Notes: a model not told the origin generated them from the letters alone. DNA of 64,000 nt from Tachypleus tridentatus (GCF_004210375.1 NC_134828.1:19770400-19834399); one strand, 5' to 3'. Counted from the first letter of the stretch, positions 34,443 to 48,052 are shown. Numbers and translations: made by a program.

Positions 34443-35289
34443 AGATACATTTTTATTTCAAGTGTGTTTCTCGTCTTCAAGAATGATCTCAAAACAGAAG
34501 ACGAAAGTCTATTAAAACGTTTTCCTCACACTTGTGTTTCTACAACAGACAGTTGCTGTATAACTAAGCTTCAGATAAATACATATATTCATATCACAAT
34601 TCTCTTGAAACTTTAACCCATGTACAGCTTTTTATGACTTATTTTAGATAATATATGCTCAATAGAGGTCACTACAATATTGTGATATTTTTTCTCCCTC
34701 AATTTGTTATTTATTTCATTCAAACTTATGTATTATTATTGTCAGTAGCCTTTACGATAAACAAATTCTAATTATTTAATAATAACTTTAATATTCTTAT
34801 TGTTAATCAACTACTAATTACAGATTTGTTTTTATCCATTTTTCCTCTACTTGGTGGTACTCAATCCTCGGTCTTACAAACCGAGGTAAAGTTTTTATAA
34901 ATCCCTCATTTTCTTAAAACTATGAGTCTGTACTGTGGTGTTAACTACTTATGTTAAAGTTGCAAAGAAAGCATCAGGCAAGCAGCTGTGACTTATAAAA
35001 TGAAATCAAGTTAATTATAAGTACCTGTATCAGGTTTATATTATTATATAAAATATTAACCATTAGAAAAATAATATTTTATCTTCACAACCTTGACTTG
35101 AAGACCTAAATGTACCTGTATTTGCCTGCAGTCTTTAAACATGTTCCACATAAGTGTAAAAATTCAAACTTGCACTTTCACGCGCATGTGTACATTACTT
35201 GACACGTCACATCACGTGACAAAAACAAAACTTAAAATTTGCAAATTTTCATCAGAATGCAGTTTTCAGGTGGGTGTTTTTAATGTTAT

Positions 35290-35405
35290 CGTGTAGTTTG
35301 TACTTAAATTTTGCACAAAGCTACACGCTATACATACATAATTTAGTGATGCAAGACTAGAGGGAAGGAAGCCAGTCATCAACATCTACTGCCAATTCTA
35401 AGTAC
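35290..35405 (-). repeat. SINE tail fragment (copy 3)
   Basis: Counterpart of 17325-17450. Confidence 0.6.
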
Positions 35406-35871
35406 ACTTTGTAGATGATTATAGAGATATTGGTTGTGCAGATTTCTTGGATCCATCCTATTTTTTATTACCTGAATGAGACATTGCATTGCAGAATTGA
35501 TGATTGGTCCAGTATTAGTTACGTAGATGTAAGACATACGAATTTGGTTGTTTTTCCGAGATGTATATGTGTATATAATATTTTGTGAACTGCTTTCGGA
35601 TCATATTTTCTTTTCCCTGGGTTTCCATAAGTTTCAAAGTCACACGACAATGACCAAGTGATGAAGAGAAACATGACCTTTGTTTGTAGTAACCAATGGA
35701 CAGTTGGTGCACTCCAAATAGCTGAGTCAACAACTCATTTCCACGCAAGAGTACAGCAAAAATATTTTGATATCCAATTTCCAATTATTAAAAGCCTTTC
35801 ATGAAATATTCGTAGCTTTAACTTTTAAAGTTATGTAGTTGAAGTGTAACATTTAATTAATTTTGTTTCTC

Positions 35872-35906
35872 TATATAAACACTTTTGCACCTTTTTTCAC
35901 TTCATT
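35872..35906 (+). promoter_or_regulatory. Putative core promoter of the transporter gene (copy 3)
   Basis: TATATAA at 35872-35878 and initiator TCATT with +1 A at 35904, identical in spacing to copy 2. Confidence 0.5.
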
Positions 35907-36178
35907 CAAGTTTTGCTCAACAGATGACACTACTATGAGGATATGCTGTACAGATGTTTTACAGTCTTAACCTGGATTGTATTTATACGGTTTACTCTCA
36001 AACACATGCCATTTTACATTTTTTATTAAGAAGACAGTCTAGGTATTGTTATATAACTTCAAACGAAATCACATCATTTTACGTTTATTATTTGAAAGGT
36101 TCAAGTTTTGATGTAAAGACAAGAGTCTTTACGTTTGATGTTTGAAGTTTTACTGGAAAGATTCTTTTACTGCTTTCG
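35904..36178 (+). other. Putative non-coding first exon (copy 3)
   Basis: Ends at the same 'cg|gtaagtaact' donor (GT at 36179). The intron that follows contains the assembly gap. Confidence 0.45.
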
Positions 36179-36198
36179 GTAAGTAACTTTCATTTTGT

Positions 36199-36720
36199 CT
36201 CCAAGGAATCTGTTTAAAATCAGACATAGTAATCTGAAGGATTTATTCTAATCCAGTTTATACTTGGTTTGGTACTGAAATATGTTTATTTACTATGAGA
36301 TTAGTGTGGTATAGATAAAAGTTTGTGTGACAGAATTCTTTAGATATAAACATAAATTAACACATAAAGAAGTTATCAAAATGCAAACAGAATGATAAAC
36401 GATTAAAAATATCGAGTGTAATGTAACACACAAAATCGTGGAGACAAAGGTCAGAAAATCTAACGACATCTCAGTTTTAGACATATATACGCTATACAAG
36501 TAAAACTGTCTGTGTGGATATTGTTATCACAATTTCTGGTTTATGGCCTCAAAGAACCAGTGACCATAATTTCAGGTAATTTAGTTAAGAACCAAGTTAT
36601 CACAGATTAGAAAATTTATATCCACTGATAAACGGAGGTTTTAGATGTAATTCTCTTCCAAATGGAGATATTCATGTTGTGAAGAAACAAAGACACAGAT
36701 CGATAAATAACTTATCCACA
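36199..36720 (+). repeat. Sequence left of the gap, duplicated right of it
   Basis: About 522 bp that recurs at 37231-37757 after the Ns. The two versions differ: the left one reads 'gaaccaagttatcacagatt' as unit 4 does, and the right one reads 'gaattaagttatcaccagat' as unit 2 does. In normal units this block occurs once. The duplication is therefore probably an assembly join between different repeat copies or haplotypes. Confidence 0.85.
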
Positions 36721-37220
36721 NNNNNNNNNNNNNNNNNNNNNNNNNNNNNNNNNNNNNNNNNNNNNNNNNNNNNNNNNNNNNNNNNNNNNNNNNNNNNNNN
36801 NNNNNNNNNNNNNNNNNNNNNNNNNNNNNNNNNNNNNNNNNNNNNNNNNNNNNNNNNNNNNNNNNNNNNNNNNNNNNNNNNNNNNNNNNNNNNNNNNNNN
36901 NNNNNNNNNNNNNNNNNNNNNNNNNNNNNNNNNNNNNNNNNNNNNNNNNNNNNNNNNNNNNNNNNNNNNNNNNNNNNNNNNNNNNNNNNNNNNNNNNNNN
37001 NNNNNNNNNNNNNNNNNNNNNNNNNNNNNNNNNNNNNNNNNNNNNNNNNNNNNNNNNNNNNNNNNNNNNNNNNNNNNNNNNNNNNNNNNNNNNNNNNNNN
37101 NNNNNNNNNNNNNNNNNNNNNNNNNNNNNNNNNNNNNNNNNNNNNNNNNNNNNNNNNNNNNNNNNNNNNNNNNNNNNNNNNNNNNNNNNNNNNNNNNNNN
37201 NNNNNNNNNNNNNNNNNNNN
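36721..37220. other. Assembly gap, exactly 500 N
   Basis: Exactly 500 undetermined bases, a typical placeholder length, lying in intron 1 at the start of the minisatellite. Its real size and content are unknown. Confidence 0.99.
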
Positions 37221-37230
37221 TATTTCTTGT

Positions 37231-37757
37231 CTCCCAGGAATCTGTTTTAAAATCAGACATAGTAATCTGAAGGATTTATTCTAATCCAGTTTATACTTGG
37301 TTTGGTACTGAAATATGTTTATTTACTATGAGATTAGTGTGGTATAGATAAAAGTTTGTGTGACAGAATTCTTTAGATATAAACATAAATTAACACATAA
37401 AGAAGTTATCAAAATGCAAACAGAATGATAAACGATTAAAAATATCGAGTGTAATGTAACACACAAAATCGTGGAGCCAAAGGTCAGAAAATCTAACTAC
37501 ATCTCAGTTTTAGACATATATACGCTATACAAGTAAAACTGTCTGTGTGGATATGTTATCACAATTTCTGGTTTATGGCCTCAAAGAACCAGTGACCATA
37601 ATTTCAGGTAATTTAGTTAAGAATTAAGTTATCACCAGATTAGAAAATTTATATCCACTGATAAACGGAGGTTTTTAGATGTAATTCTCTTCCAAATGGA
37701 GATATTCATGTTGTGAAGAAACAAAGACACAGATCGATAAATAACTTATCCACAGTA
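37231..37757 (+). repeat. Sequence right of the gap, duplicate of the left flank
   Basis: Second version of 36199-36720, running into the minisatellite that continues normally. Confidence 0.85.
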
Positions 37758-38577
37758 CCACACAACAAAATATAAGAAAATATCACAGTAACATACACTA
37801 AGCTATAAAAAAATATCCACAGTACCACACACGATATAAGAATATATCCACAGTACAATACGTTAAAATATAACAAAAATCCACTGTATAATATTCTAAA
37901 ATATATAGAGTACCATATATTAAAATACGACAAAATATCCACAGTATCATACATTAAAATAAAAGCAAAAATATTCACAGTACCATACATTAAAATATAA
38001 TAAAATCCACAGTACATACAGTAAAGTATAACAGACAATCCATAGTACAATGCACCAAAATATATCAAAATATACACAGTACCATACATTAAAATATAAC
38101 AAAATATCCACAGCACCATACATTAAAATAAAACAAGAATGTTCACAGTACCATACACTAAAATATAACAAAATCCACAGTACATACAGTAAAGAGTGAC
38201 AGAATATCCATAGTAAAATACACTAAAATATAACAAAATACACAGTACATACAGTAAAGAATATGACAGAATATCCATAGTAAAATACACTATCATATTC
38301 TAAAATATACATCATTACCATACATAAAAGTATAATAATATATGCATAGTAACATACTCTAAAATGTAACAAAATATCCGCAGTACCATACATTAAGTGT
38401 GATAAAATATCCACAGTACTACACACAAAAAAATATCACAAAATATTCGCAGTACCATATGCTATAACATAAACAAATATCCACAGTACCATACGCAAAG
38501 AATAACAAAACATCTACAGTATTATACACTAAAGACAACACAATTTCCACCGTATTATGCACTAATATAAAATAAAA
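37748..38577 (+). repeat. ~35-bp minisatellite (array A), copy 3
   Basis: About 830 bp of the intron minisatellite, longer than in copy 2 and sharing extra units with copy 4. Confidence 0.87.
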
Positions 38578-39010
38578 GTATTTAAAACAAGGGGTCATTT
38601 GAGGAATAATGAAAATAAATACAGTAAGAACTCTTTATATCTAATACATGGGAAAATTGTTATACGTCTCTGATCTAGAAAATTATTTGTGATAACAGGA
38701 TAATTGATAACCAGGGACGGCAACATGACTTTCTTCTGGACGAGTATTCTTATTTTATAAAGACGTAAGTTGTATTTCTGAACCAAACAAAGAGTATTCA
38801 TGGTTTTAAGATTGAAATAAAACTGTAATATTTTCTGTGTAAACTGTGATGGTTAGTGAGTTGTCAACAATAACTAAATAATAATTTGATTTATTATTGT
38901 TAGAAATAAGTGTTCAGCTCTTTATTGAATTTTGAATTTTTCTACTATATGTTTCTCTGAACACATTTTAAAAGCTTACAGATGTATTTTATTTTTCTAT
39001 CATATTCTAG

Positions 39011-40048
39011 ATTGTCCGAACAAAGTTAAGTATTTCAGGAAGAATATGAGAAACAGGAATACGGAAAGAGGAAACACTTCCTTTGAAGTATCAAAAACAT
39101 TTGGATCTCCCTTTCAGAAAATCAAATTTCCTGGTATTGGAATTATTCTAACTGTATTTCAGTGTATTGCTCAATGTATTCAATTAATGCTGGTTAAACT
39201 TACTCCAGGTGTCTCCAGACAGGTTATTTTGATTTACCGTGGAATATACATGGCTGCTTTCTGTGTACCAGTTATTTTACATAGCCGTCACTCTTTCTTC
39301 CCAAAGATTCTGTTCCAGTATTTAATAATATGCATCCTAGGAATTACTGGAACGATAGGTATATTGTTCTTGTATAATTCGTTAAACTTCTTGCCACTAA
39401 GCGATGTTACAGTCCTTACAAAGACAGAAATTATATTCACTGTAATTTTAGCTTTTTTCATTCTGAGAGAAACAATACATTTTATTGACGTAATAGCCAT
39501 CCCGTTAGCCATTGTTGGGATCATCTTAATTAGTTGTCCATCTTTTATTTTGGAGGATTGGACAGTAAATTGGATGCACAATCTCAATTGTTGGATCGTT
39601 ACTAGCTGTTGGTTATGGTTTTCTCCTCGTTGACGACCATCATAGTGCGTAGGATAAAATCTTTAAACTATGCTGTGGTTATCTTCCATTACTGTGTCAT
39701 CCAGACTCTACAGTTTATTGTTAACGAGACTGTATTTCCAGAATGTGGAACTGTGATTTGGGTTTATACTTGGAATTGGAATATAGTTTTTTTTTCACTC
39801 AGTATTTTATGTTAACGCCCTCTACGTTGAAAAGGCTAGTTGTGTGGCTTTAGTGGGTTCCTTGGAAATTGTTTTTCTTTTATCTTTCAAATCACGATAA
39901 CTGGTGACGATATAACTGTCGAGTGTGGTAGTGCAGTGTTCATTACATTAGCAGTAGTAATGAAAGCATGTCTTCAATGGTATTCTGAAAGTCCTGAGAG
40001 TTTTGGAAAGCTTTGAACAAAATAGGCTTAAGATACTTTAAACGTTAA
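39011..40048 (+). pseudogene. EamA/SLC35G-type transporter, coding exon with multiple breaks (copy 3)
   Basis: The acceptor TAG (39008-39010) and proposed start ATG 39046 are intact, and the first ~165 residues are the same as in copy 2. After that it decays: bases are lost near 39550 and 39585, 15 in-frame bases are lost near 39712 (removing part of a membrane segment), and further single-base losses follow near 39790, 39870, 39918, 39930 and 40003. It ends at TAA 40046-40048. The loss of so many single bases within 500 bp, while the rest of the unit is close to copy 2, looks like a low-quality consensus stretch or a rapidly decaying copy. Confidence 0.82.
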
Positions 40049-40370
40049 TAGAAGATTCGACTAAATTCTTTATACAGAAGTAATATGATCGATATGGACA
40101 TTGAAATTCATAATATCAATTCTTAAAGTGTACTTGGAAATGTGTTTTTATCAACGTCATACTTTTAATGAATCTTTTTTATTAAGATTAATAACCATTA
40201 ATTAATAAGAAATTATAAAATTAGTAAGAAAAATGTTAAACCTTTCTTTATGTAATCAAAATGCATGAAAAGTATAAGTAAATATTCTGTAACATAAATA
40301 TTGCTGTTAATATTTTTAAAATTTATCTCTGAGGTCATTCATAGAAACCAAAAAAACATATTTGAAAACA

Positions 40371-40376
40371 AATAAA
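40371..40376 (+). promoter_or_regulatory. Candidate poly(A) signal, copy 3
   Basis: AATAAA at the conserved place downstream of the transporter exon. Confidence 0.33.
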
Positions 40377-42359
40377 ATAATATTATTACACAGAAGTATC
40401 TAAAGACTAAACACAGTTTTAGATAGAAATTTACATTGTAGGACTTTGGATTGTGTTTATTTTTCATACCATTAAAGTACACAAACTTTATTATATCATT
40501 TGTTAGAATGAGACCCTGAACGCAAGCTCTGACTGGTTTCCTCATAGGGAGGTGAGGAGCAGAGAGCTCCATGAGGTGGAAACAATGATGCTGTACTTAT
40601 AAAATATGGAACCAGAGGGGCGTTTAGCTGGCTTACGTTGCTGTTAGTCATAGTTCCACAAAGTGGAATCAGAGAGTGCATAACTATAGGAAAGCGTGTA
40701 ATGATGAAGTAATCACTGCTGAGAGTTCATGAACCAACCACAAGAGAAAAATGTAGATCAATAAATATCAACATATCATCATATCTCTAGTAATGATAAA
40801 AGCCTAAGATTAACATTACATCTAGTTTATATACTATTTTACATAATCCTGAAGAGAATGACGTGAAGTGATTAGTTCTATTAAGGCACTACAAGTGGAT
40901 CATATAACTTAGAGGATATCATCATATAAAGTATCAGCTTACCGTTAGAGCTACCACTAATAAAATTAATTGTATTACGTAGATTTTACCATTAAATGCA
41001 AACAAATTATGTTGCTAATTCATATTAATAATCATTTAAAGAGTTGCTTCAAAGGAAAATTATTACTTGAATGATGCAACTGTTATAACACTGTTACGTC
41101 AGTCATGTTTTAGTTACACTGAATACGTTTTCTATTCAATTTTATAGCCAATACTATTTTACCTTATTTGCATAAAATAATTTTCACAATATATGTTGTA
41201 ACATAATTATTTATATCTACATATTTACCACACATAATTATTTAACATTGAAACTTACAAACACATAATGCATATTTGAATATTTATACATATTGTCTGG
41301 TGTTATTGGTTACATATATATTTATCCTACCTTCTATGTTTGTAACTCCATTGTTATAAATATCCCTAATTTCGATTTGGTGTCATACCTATAAGTCAGG
41401 TGATCGGTTTGTAAAACATTCCTATAAATTCACAAGAAGTGATTGCCTCTTGTTCCTCAGAGATCATAAGACAAAGGGGTATGACCTGTCTTGGCCATGT
41501 TTCAGTGCTAAAGAGCCTTGATCGTATTTCAAGATGTCAAGTAAGGAAGAGACAAACGTTATCCAATTTTACAGTAATTTCGCAAAATCAATTGAAACGT
41601 TCTGTTGATGATAAATCGGGGTACAACGAGAAGCCTCTTGTCTCTAGAAAGTCTACTGAAAGAAAGTCAAGTCATGAACTGCTATTAAAGGTCTCACACT
41701 AAGATCGTATTTACACGTGACCAAGGGTCCGTTAGACATAGAAAAGCACTGTAATATTTGATAGCGTTATTCCTCTCTTCTTTAAAACCGTTAGTCATTT
41801 TTGAAACCATTGGTGGAATATTATCTGTTCCAGACGTCTTATCATGTGTTATTTTTACGAGGTGTACGTATATGAACATTTAGTATCTGATGTGCATTGG
41901 TAGGGAAAAGTAGCAACTAAAACATTATTAAAGGTTATATCGTTTATACTAAAGCCATAGAATTTAGATGAACTGTTTCTTGTCATCACCCCATGCAATC
42001 GATATAGCCGTATCAAGCATCTTTATTTAAGATATTTGCTTAAGTTCATTTTACTTGATGCTAACCACTCTTTAATTAGAATAATTTTATACAATTTAGT
42101 AAATTTTGCTGAAAAGTTGGTAATGAATAAGCAATAACCATCTTCCCATTTGACTCTTTTGAAAACTTGAGCAAGAAACTGTTAATATAGTTTGTTCCGC
42201 CGAGCCAATGTTCATGTATCTGCCCGTTTTTTACCTCATTTTTGCTGTTTTAAATCAGCCATCTTTAATCCAAATGACAAAATTTAAAAACGGGGAACGG
42301 TGTAATTACAAATAATTTTGTTCACCAGTTCCTAAATAAGAGATATTAATGAAAATGTT

Positions 42360-42455
42360 CCCCTCCTAGTAATACCGGGGCAAGTCTGCGGTCCTACAAC
42401 GATAGAAGTCTGCTATTGATACCCGTGGTGGGCAGAGAACAAATAGCTCATTAAC
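42360..42455 (+). repeat. Second tRNA-like SINE family, head fragment (copy 3)
   Basis: Counterpart of 5290-5392. Confidence 0.6.
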
Positions 42456-42516
42456 TTAAAAAACAAAACAAATTAAAACATATAATGTTTGGTTCTGAAA
42501 TGGTTTATTCCACAGT

Positions 42517-42717
42517 TAAAATATAAATTTTCCATTCCCTTTGTGAACTCCTAAAACCGTCCAATGTAAAATGCCCATTCATTTACACTTTTAACATGCT
42601 TTATTAAATCCTGATCACCATTTACCAAAGCAGCCCATTTCAGTGGTCTGTTAGATGGCATTGCTATGAGGTTCGAATCTAAGGATGGAACATGGAGGCT
42701 GTATGTACTGTGCATTC
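42517..42717 (-). pseudogene. DM9-like ORF, frameshifted (copy 3)
   Basis: Same sequence as 23439-23639 but one A is missing in the run near 42553, which breaks the frame before its C-terminal part. Confidence 0.25.
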
Positions 42718-42804
42718 TGAATACGATTTGACATAGTGACTACAGAATAACATGCCACGTTTATCACACATCGAAGATCACCATGCTGTCAGTTTTCTGC
42801 AACT

Positions 42805-43455
42805 GGATGCAAGCTAGAATGTGATGCAATCTGTCAATCATTATGAGGCTAGTTCAGTGCCACAGTTTGAGAGGATCATTTGATGACTAACAGCGTCCTG
42901 GATGTCAGTGCATCACTACATCAAGATAGAGCCTTTCATATGAGCCCAGATGGATAGTAAGACTTCACGTTATTCGTCAGGACTACTTGACCACCATAAA
43001 ATGCATCTTTGACTAGTTAGGAACCAAAACTTCACTTTAGCACATCATCAAATCAAAATGTAATAATATAGGCAGCAAGAGAGATGATTGGTTTGGGTCT
43101 TCTTAGAACAAAGCTATCTGTTACGTCCACTGAGAGAGAGTGAAACACTGTTCTATTCACAGATGAGTCACGTTTTCGTATTGTCGGGTCTGATGGACTT
43201 CAACTTGTCTGGAGAAAGAAGGAAAACAATATGACGACAGACCAATCACTGGAGTGTCCCTAGTGTAGTGGTATTTGGAGGCAGCCACAGAATATCACAT
43301 ACAGAGGAACCTGAATGCTCAACGTGCTAAAACCCCACGTAATTTCCTTCCTCAGAGACCACCATGACGTCACTCTTTGTAGCTGGACAATGCTTGTTTA
43401 CACTCTGCACGTATCCATGCAGAATATGTTGTCGTAATTATATGATCATTATACT
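42805..43455 (+). pseudogene. Tc1/mariner-type transposase relic (copy 3)
   Basis: Counterpart of 5740-6390, with an additional ~9-base loss near 43110. Confidence 0.78.
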
Positions 43456-43529
43456 TACCACTATCTTCACTGGACTGAAGATATATGGGATGAGGTAGGC
43501 TACAACACCTTTAAAGATTACAAAGAGAG

Positions 43530-43830
43530 CAGATAACAGTTGATCCAGATATTGCAGGACAAGTGGCGTGGGATATTTCAATATATATAAAACAAGACAT
43601 TTTAACCAGTAGTCTCAAGTGATCACCACAGAACAGAGAACAACTAATCCAAATACAGCAGGACGAGTGGCAGAAGTGTCTTCAATATGGGATAACACAT
43701 CTAGTAGCCAGTAATCTCCAGAGATTACCAGAGAACAGATATCAGCTTACCCATGTACTGCAAGACGACTGGCAGTATATTTTTTCAATACAGGATAAGA
43801 CGTCTGGTAAGCAGTAGAGACGTATATGAC
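43530..43830. repeat. 102-bp direct repeat, three units (copy 3)
   Basis: Counterpart of 6465-6765; the first unit has small indels. Confidence 0.82.
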
Positions 43831-44150
43831 CATGGAACTCTTTGTTTACATTATTGAACAAAAAACAACAACAACAAAAGACTGTCACGTGTTTCGGTTT
43901 AAATATGTAAGGCCCCATTACTTAAAAACAGAGATAACCAGGGTTGTCAGAAAATTTCTTTCTCTTCACCCCACTCATAAGTTTGGTATTTTGATCATGC
44001 AACCCGAAAAATAATATAATAAAAATAATACAATACAATAATAATTCTAAACAAAACAACCATTTCTTGAATTTCACTTGAGAAATGTTAGCAAGCCAGC
44101 AACCCCAGAAAAACCAACAGACCCGATGTGTGAATATTACAGGAATCAAC

Positions 44151-44268
44151 TGCTGATGTGGGTCTCAGGGCCCTTCAACGGCTGATGTGGGACTCGGGGC
44201 CCTTCAAAGGCTGATGTGGGACTCAGGGCTCTTCAACGGTGATGTGGTACTCAGGATCTTTCAGAGCC
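44151..44268. repeat. 29-bp GC-rich minisatellite, four units (copy 3)
   Basis: Four units. Their internal order of variants ('gactcgggg' then 'gactcagggct') matches unit 4, not units 1 and 2. Confidence 0.83.
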
Positions 44269-44349
44269 GGAGGGGGATCCGAAGATCCTATGATAAGATT
44301 TTGATGTAGGGGATACAGAAGAACCCAACTTTTACTTGTCTGTCTCTAA

Positions 44350-45701
44350 TTATTCCCTGGAGTGCCTGAGCTATACGACAGAAGTTACGATTCCTTTCTT
44401 TGTAAAAGATGTAAAAACAATATACAAACATTTACGATTATGGCTCTAGGTATTACATAAGTAACGAGGAGACTGGTGGATGTGTGTGTGTTTCAGCCAT
44501 TGCTGGGAATTGTCGAGTTAGTGTGTTTTAGCATTGAGCTAGTATTTTGTAGCTGAATATTTTCTCACTCAACATGGAGTAGAATATTAAGGTTAGTCGA
44601 TATGCCACGTTTATTATCTGGTATTGTATATTCTTTAATCGTTTCCTGAGGCGACTGGACGTGGTGCAAGTGACCATGCACCCATATTACATGAGAGGCC
44701 TGATAAACGCTTTGTAAATGGTTATGATGATGTCTTGGGAGCATCCTTTATAGGTGTTTCTGATCTGTCTGAGGTTACGTGTTGTTTCGCTGAATTAGAA
44801 ATTCTGCTAAAATGCTGTGTCGAGTTCAGTGCCATATTAAAATGGTGTGTCCAGATCAGTGCCATGTTAAAATGGTGTGTCCAGTTCAGTGCCATATTAA
44901 AATGGTGTGTCCAGTTTCGTGCTATGTTGAAAGTGTCTCCGAGGAATATAATCGATTTAGTAAATTTGATCTTAGTGTTTAATAAATTCACTTTTGTCTG
45001 TGTAATCTTCTTCTGTTTGCTTTTAAAACTCCTGTGAAATATTTTTCTTGTGTTTTGTTATGGATACACGCCACCTGTTACACCACGTCATTATGTGGTT
45101 CGACGAAATTTGAACTTTACTAGCCACGAATAGAGAGGTCAATCGATGTACTCCAAACTGCTACATGGTCTAAATATTGAGATGCGTGAGTATACGGGAG
45201 TTCTAGGAACGGGATACCATAGACGTGGATAATTTATAACAGCGGGCTTAGGGCTGACCCCTGGGGGACACCAGCCGTAAGTAAACGGACGTGTAAGCAT
45301 TTGATGTATGCGAACTCTGGCTCGTCTATTTGAGAAAAGCTCGAAATACATCTGATTATTGTGTCAGGGATCTTGAGATATGTGTAATTAAAATAACATT
45401 ATGCTTTGGCACTATCAAAAGATTTATTAACGTGAAGAAATGTAACGACTGTCATGTTGAATCCTTGAAATATGGTTTCAGTCAATCCACAAGGTGATCG
45501 CTCGTCTGTCTTTTGTGTCTGTCTTTGTTTTGAATTTTTCTTTATCATATAGTTGAGTTCCAGATGGTACAGTAATCTGTAACCTATAATTCTTTACATT
45601 AGTTTACCTGTGGAATTGTGGAGGCTTATTGGTCTGTAGTTTGACAGGTCTCGTATGTCAGCGGAAATATTGGGACAAACAATAATGATTGCGCTTTTCC
45701 A
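44350..45701 (-). pseudogene. Non-LTR retrotransposon reverse transcriptase relic (copy 3)
   Basis: Counterpart of 7290-8655. A minus-strand open piece at 45139-45351 shows 'FSNRRARVRIHQMLTRPFT' followed, after a shift, by 'GVSPKPAVINY'. Confidence 0.87.
44812..44939. repeat. 30-bp repeat expansion in the reverse transcriptase relic (copy 3)
   Basis: Four units, as in the other copies. Confidence 0.85.
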
Positions 45702-46284
45702 GTGTCTTTGACACTTGAAAGGAAGAATTTCCTCTTTCCGTACTCCTGTTTTCATATTCTTCGTGATTTATAGTTAACTCTGCTCGAACATCCAGAATAT
45801 GATATATAAATAAAATATAGCTATAAGCTTTTAACATGTGTTCAGAGAAACATATAGTAGAAAAAGTCAAAACTTAATCAATAGCTGAACACTTATTTCT
45901 TACCTTTAAAACAATAATAAATTAAGTTATTATTTAGTTGTTGTTCACTCACTGACCATTACAGATTACACAGTAAACATTACAGTATTATTTCAATCTT
46001 ACAACCATGAATAATGTTTGTTTGGTTCACAAATACAACCTGCGTATTTACCTTGGTACAGTCAGAAGGAGAATCCTCGTTCATTAGAAAATCATGTTGC
46101 CATCATAATTGATAACAGGTTATCAATTATCCTGTTGTCACAAATGGTTTTGTAGATCGGAGACGTACACTATATGTCCCATGTATTAGAGATATAAAGA
46201 GTTCTAGCTGTATTGAATTTCATTATTCTGTTTCAAGTGATCCTTTTTTTAAATACTCTTGCCTTAATTTATATACGGTATAAT

Positions 46285-46806
46285 TGGTGGATATTTTGTT
46301 GTATTTTAGAATACGGACTTTGGATATATCATTATAAATCACTGTATGGTACTGTGTATCATTTGTTAGATTTTAGAGTATTGAAATGTGGTTATTTTAT
46401 AAAATTATATTACATGGTACTGTGGATATTTTATTATATTTTAGTGTATGGAATTGTGTTTTTGTATTATATTTTAGTAAACGGTTCTGCGGTTATATTT
46501 TAGTATATTTTAGTCTATCCTACAATGGATATTTTATTATAGTTTAGTATGTAATGTCGATATTTTGTTACATTTAGTATGTGATAACATGGAGAGCTTA
46601 TTATATTTTAATATATGATAGTGTGAATATTTTAATATTTTTCAGTAAATGGTACTGTAGTTATTTTATTATATTTTAGTATATGGTAATGTGGATATTT
46701 TGCTATATTTTAGTGTATGGAACTTCGAATATTTTGTTATATTTTAGTGTATGGTACTTTTGAATATTTTGTTATATTGTAGTTTATGGTTCTGTGGATA
46801 TTTTAT
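46285..46806 (-). repeat. ~35-bp minisatellite in opposite orientation (array B), copy 3
   Basis: Contains one more unit ('gtatggaacttcgaatattt') than copies 1 and 2. Confidence 0.85.
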
Positions 46807-47359
46807 TTACCGACCTGTATATTTTTGTTTCTTTCACAACCTGAATAACTCCAACTGGAAGGGAATTATATATGAAAAACTTTCATTTTCCAGAAAATCT
46901 AGCTTTTCTAAGTGTTAGACTTAAATAAATCACCCAGAATTTACTATCATCTCATGTTTGAGACCGATAATCCATAAATTGTTTTTGTAACATCATTCAG
47001 ACAAACAGTTTTATTATGTTAATCTAATAAATGAAGTAAATTCTCAGTATTTCTCTATATATATTATTTTGTCTGGAACAAGAGAACATTTCCAACAACT
47101 GTATAGAATTATATTAACGTGAGTTCCTTTTTCAATATATCTACATATGGCTGTACATTTGTTGAAAACACGATAATTATAAACATACATAACAACATGC
47201 TGTAAAACACATGTGGATCTAAAACTTGGATGACTCATGTTTGTGAATGTGTAATTTATCATAAAACGGATGGAACTTCAAGTGGATTTCTCGTTATCAA
47301 CTACGACGTGTAATTTACTCACATTTGTTCCGATTATTTTTTTTTTGTTTACTTTAGTG

Positions 47360-47494
47360 TCAACGAACAGTGGGATTAACCGTCACATTGTATTCTCCTC
47401 ATGTCTCACAAAACATATATGTTTGATAAATGGGGATTCGAAACCGTGACCTTCAGACTACGGGTCAAGCACCTTAGCCAAATGGTCCATGTTA
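47360..47494 (-). repeat. tRNA-derived SINE fragment (copy 3)
   Basis: Counterpart of 10275-10411. Confidence 0.63.
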
Positions 47495-47807
47495 CATTAC
47501 ACCCGATATTGTTTTCATCGTTTGTCATTCTGTTGCAAGTTTGATAACTTTTTTTATGTGTTAGTTTATGTTTGTCTTTGAAACATTCTTTTATCTTCAC
47601 GAAACAATCTGATGGTAAATAAACACATTTCAATACTAAACAAAGAAAAACTGGATAACAGTAAATATATCAAGTGAAAGTGTAAAAGAGGCCAAATATG
47701 GGTCTTATTTTTACATCAAGATCGGAACCCTTCAAATAATGAATAAATTACACTGACCTAAATAACATCTTGTTTCAGCCTTTATCCAGCTGGTATTTAT
47801 TTTAATT

Positions 47808-47943
47808 TTATTGATTGATTGATTGTTTGGATTAAGTACAAAGCTACACAATGATCTATTTGTGCTCCGCTTAACACACCTATCGAAACTCGGATTTTTA
47901 CTGGTGGGTGTTCGCAGATATAATGCTGTGCCACTGGAGGACT
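47808..47943 (-). repeat. Second tRNA-like SINE family, fragment (copy 3)
   Basis: Counterpart of 10728-10865. Confidence 0.58.
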
Positions 47944-48052
47944 TTAACTCTTGAAAGAGACACTATCAGTTATTGTATCCGTTAATCAAAGACACCATCA
48001 CTAATCCATCTATTAATCGAAACCCCATTATTGCAGCCATTAACTATAAATC

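Larger units (their letters stand above)
45702..47750 (-). pseudogene. Inverted, degraded copy of the transporter gene's 5' half (copy 3)
   Basis: Same layout as 8656-10680. A one-base loss near 45751 opens a frame in which the exon fragment reads 'NRSTERGNSSFQVSKT', directly comparable with the 'NRNTERGNTSFEVSKT' start of the gene. Acceptor is GG. Confidence 0.85.

Noticed and set aside
36679-37284. Two long ORFs (201 and 182 codons) on opposite strands
   Set aside because: They consist almost entirely of undetermined residues across the 500-N gap.
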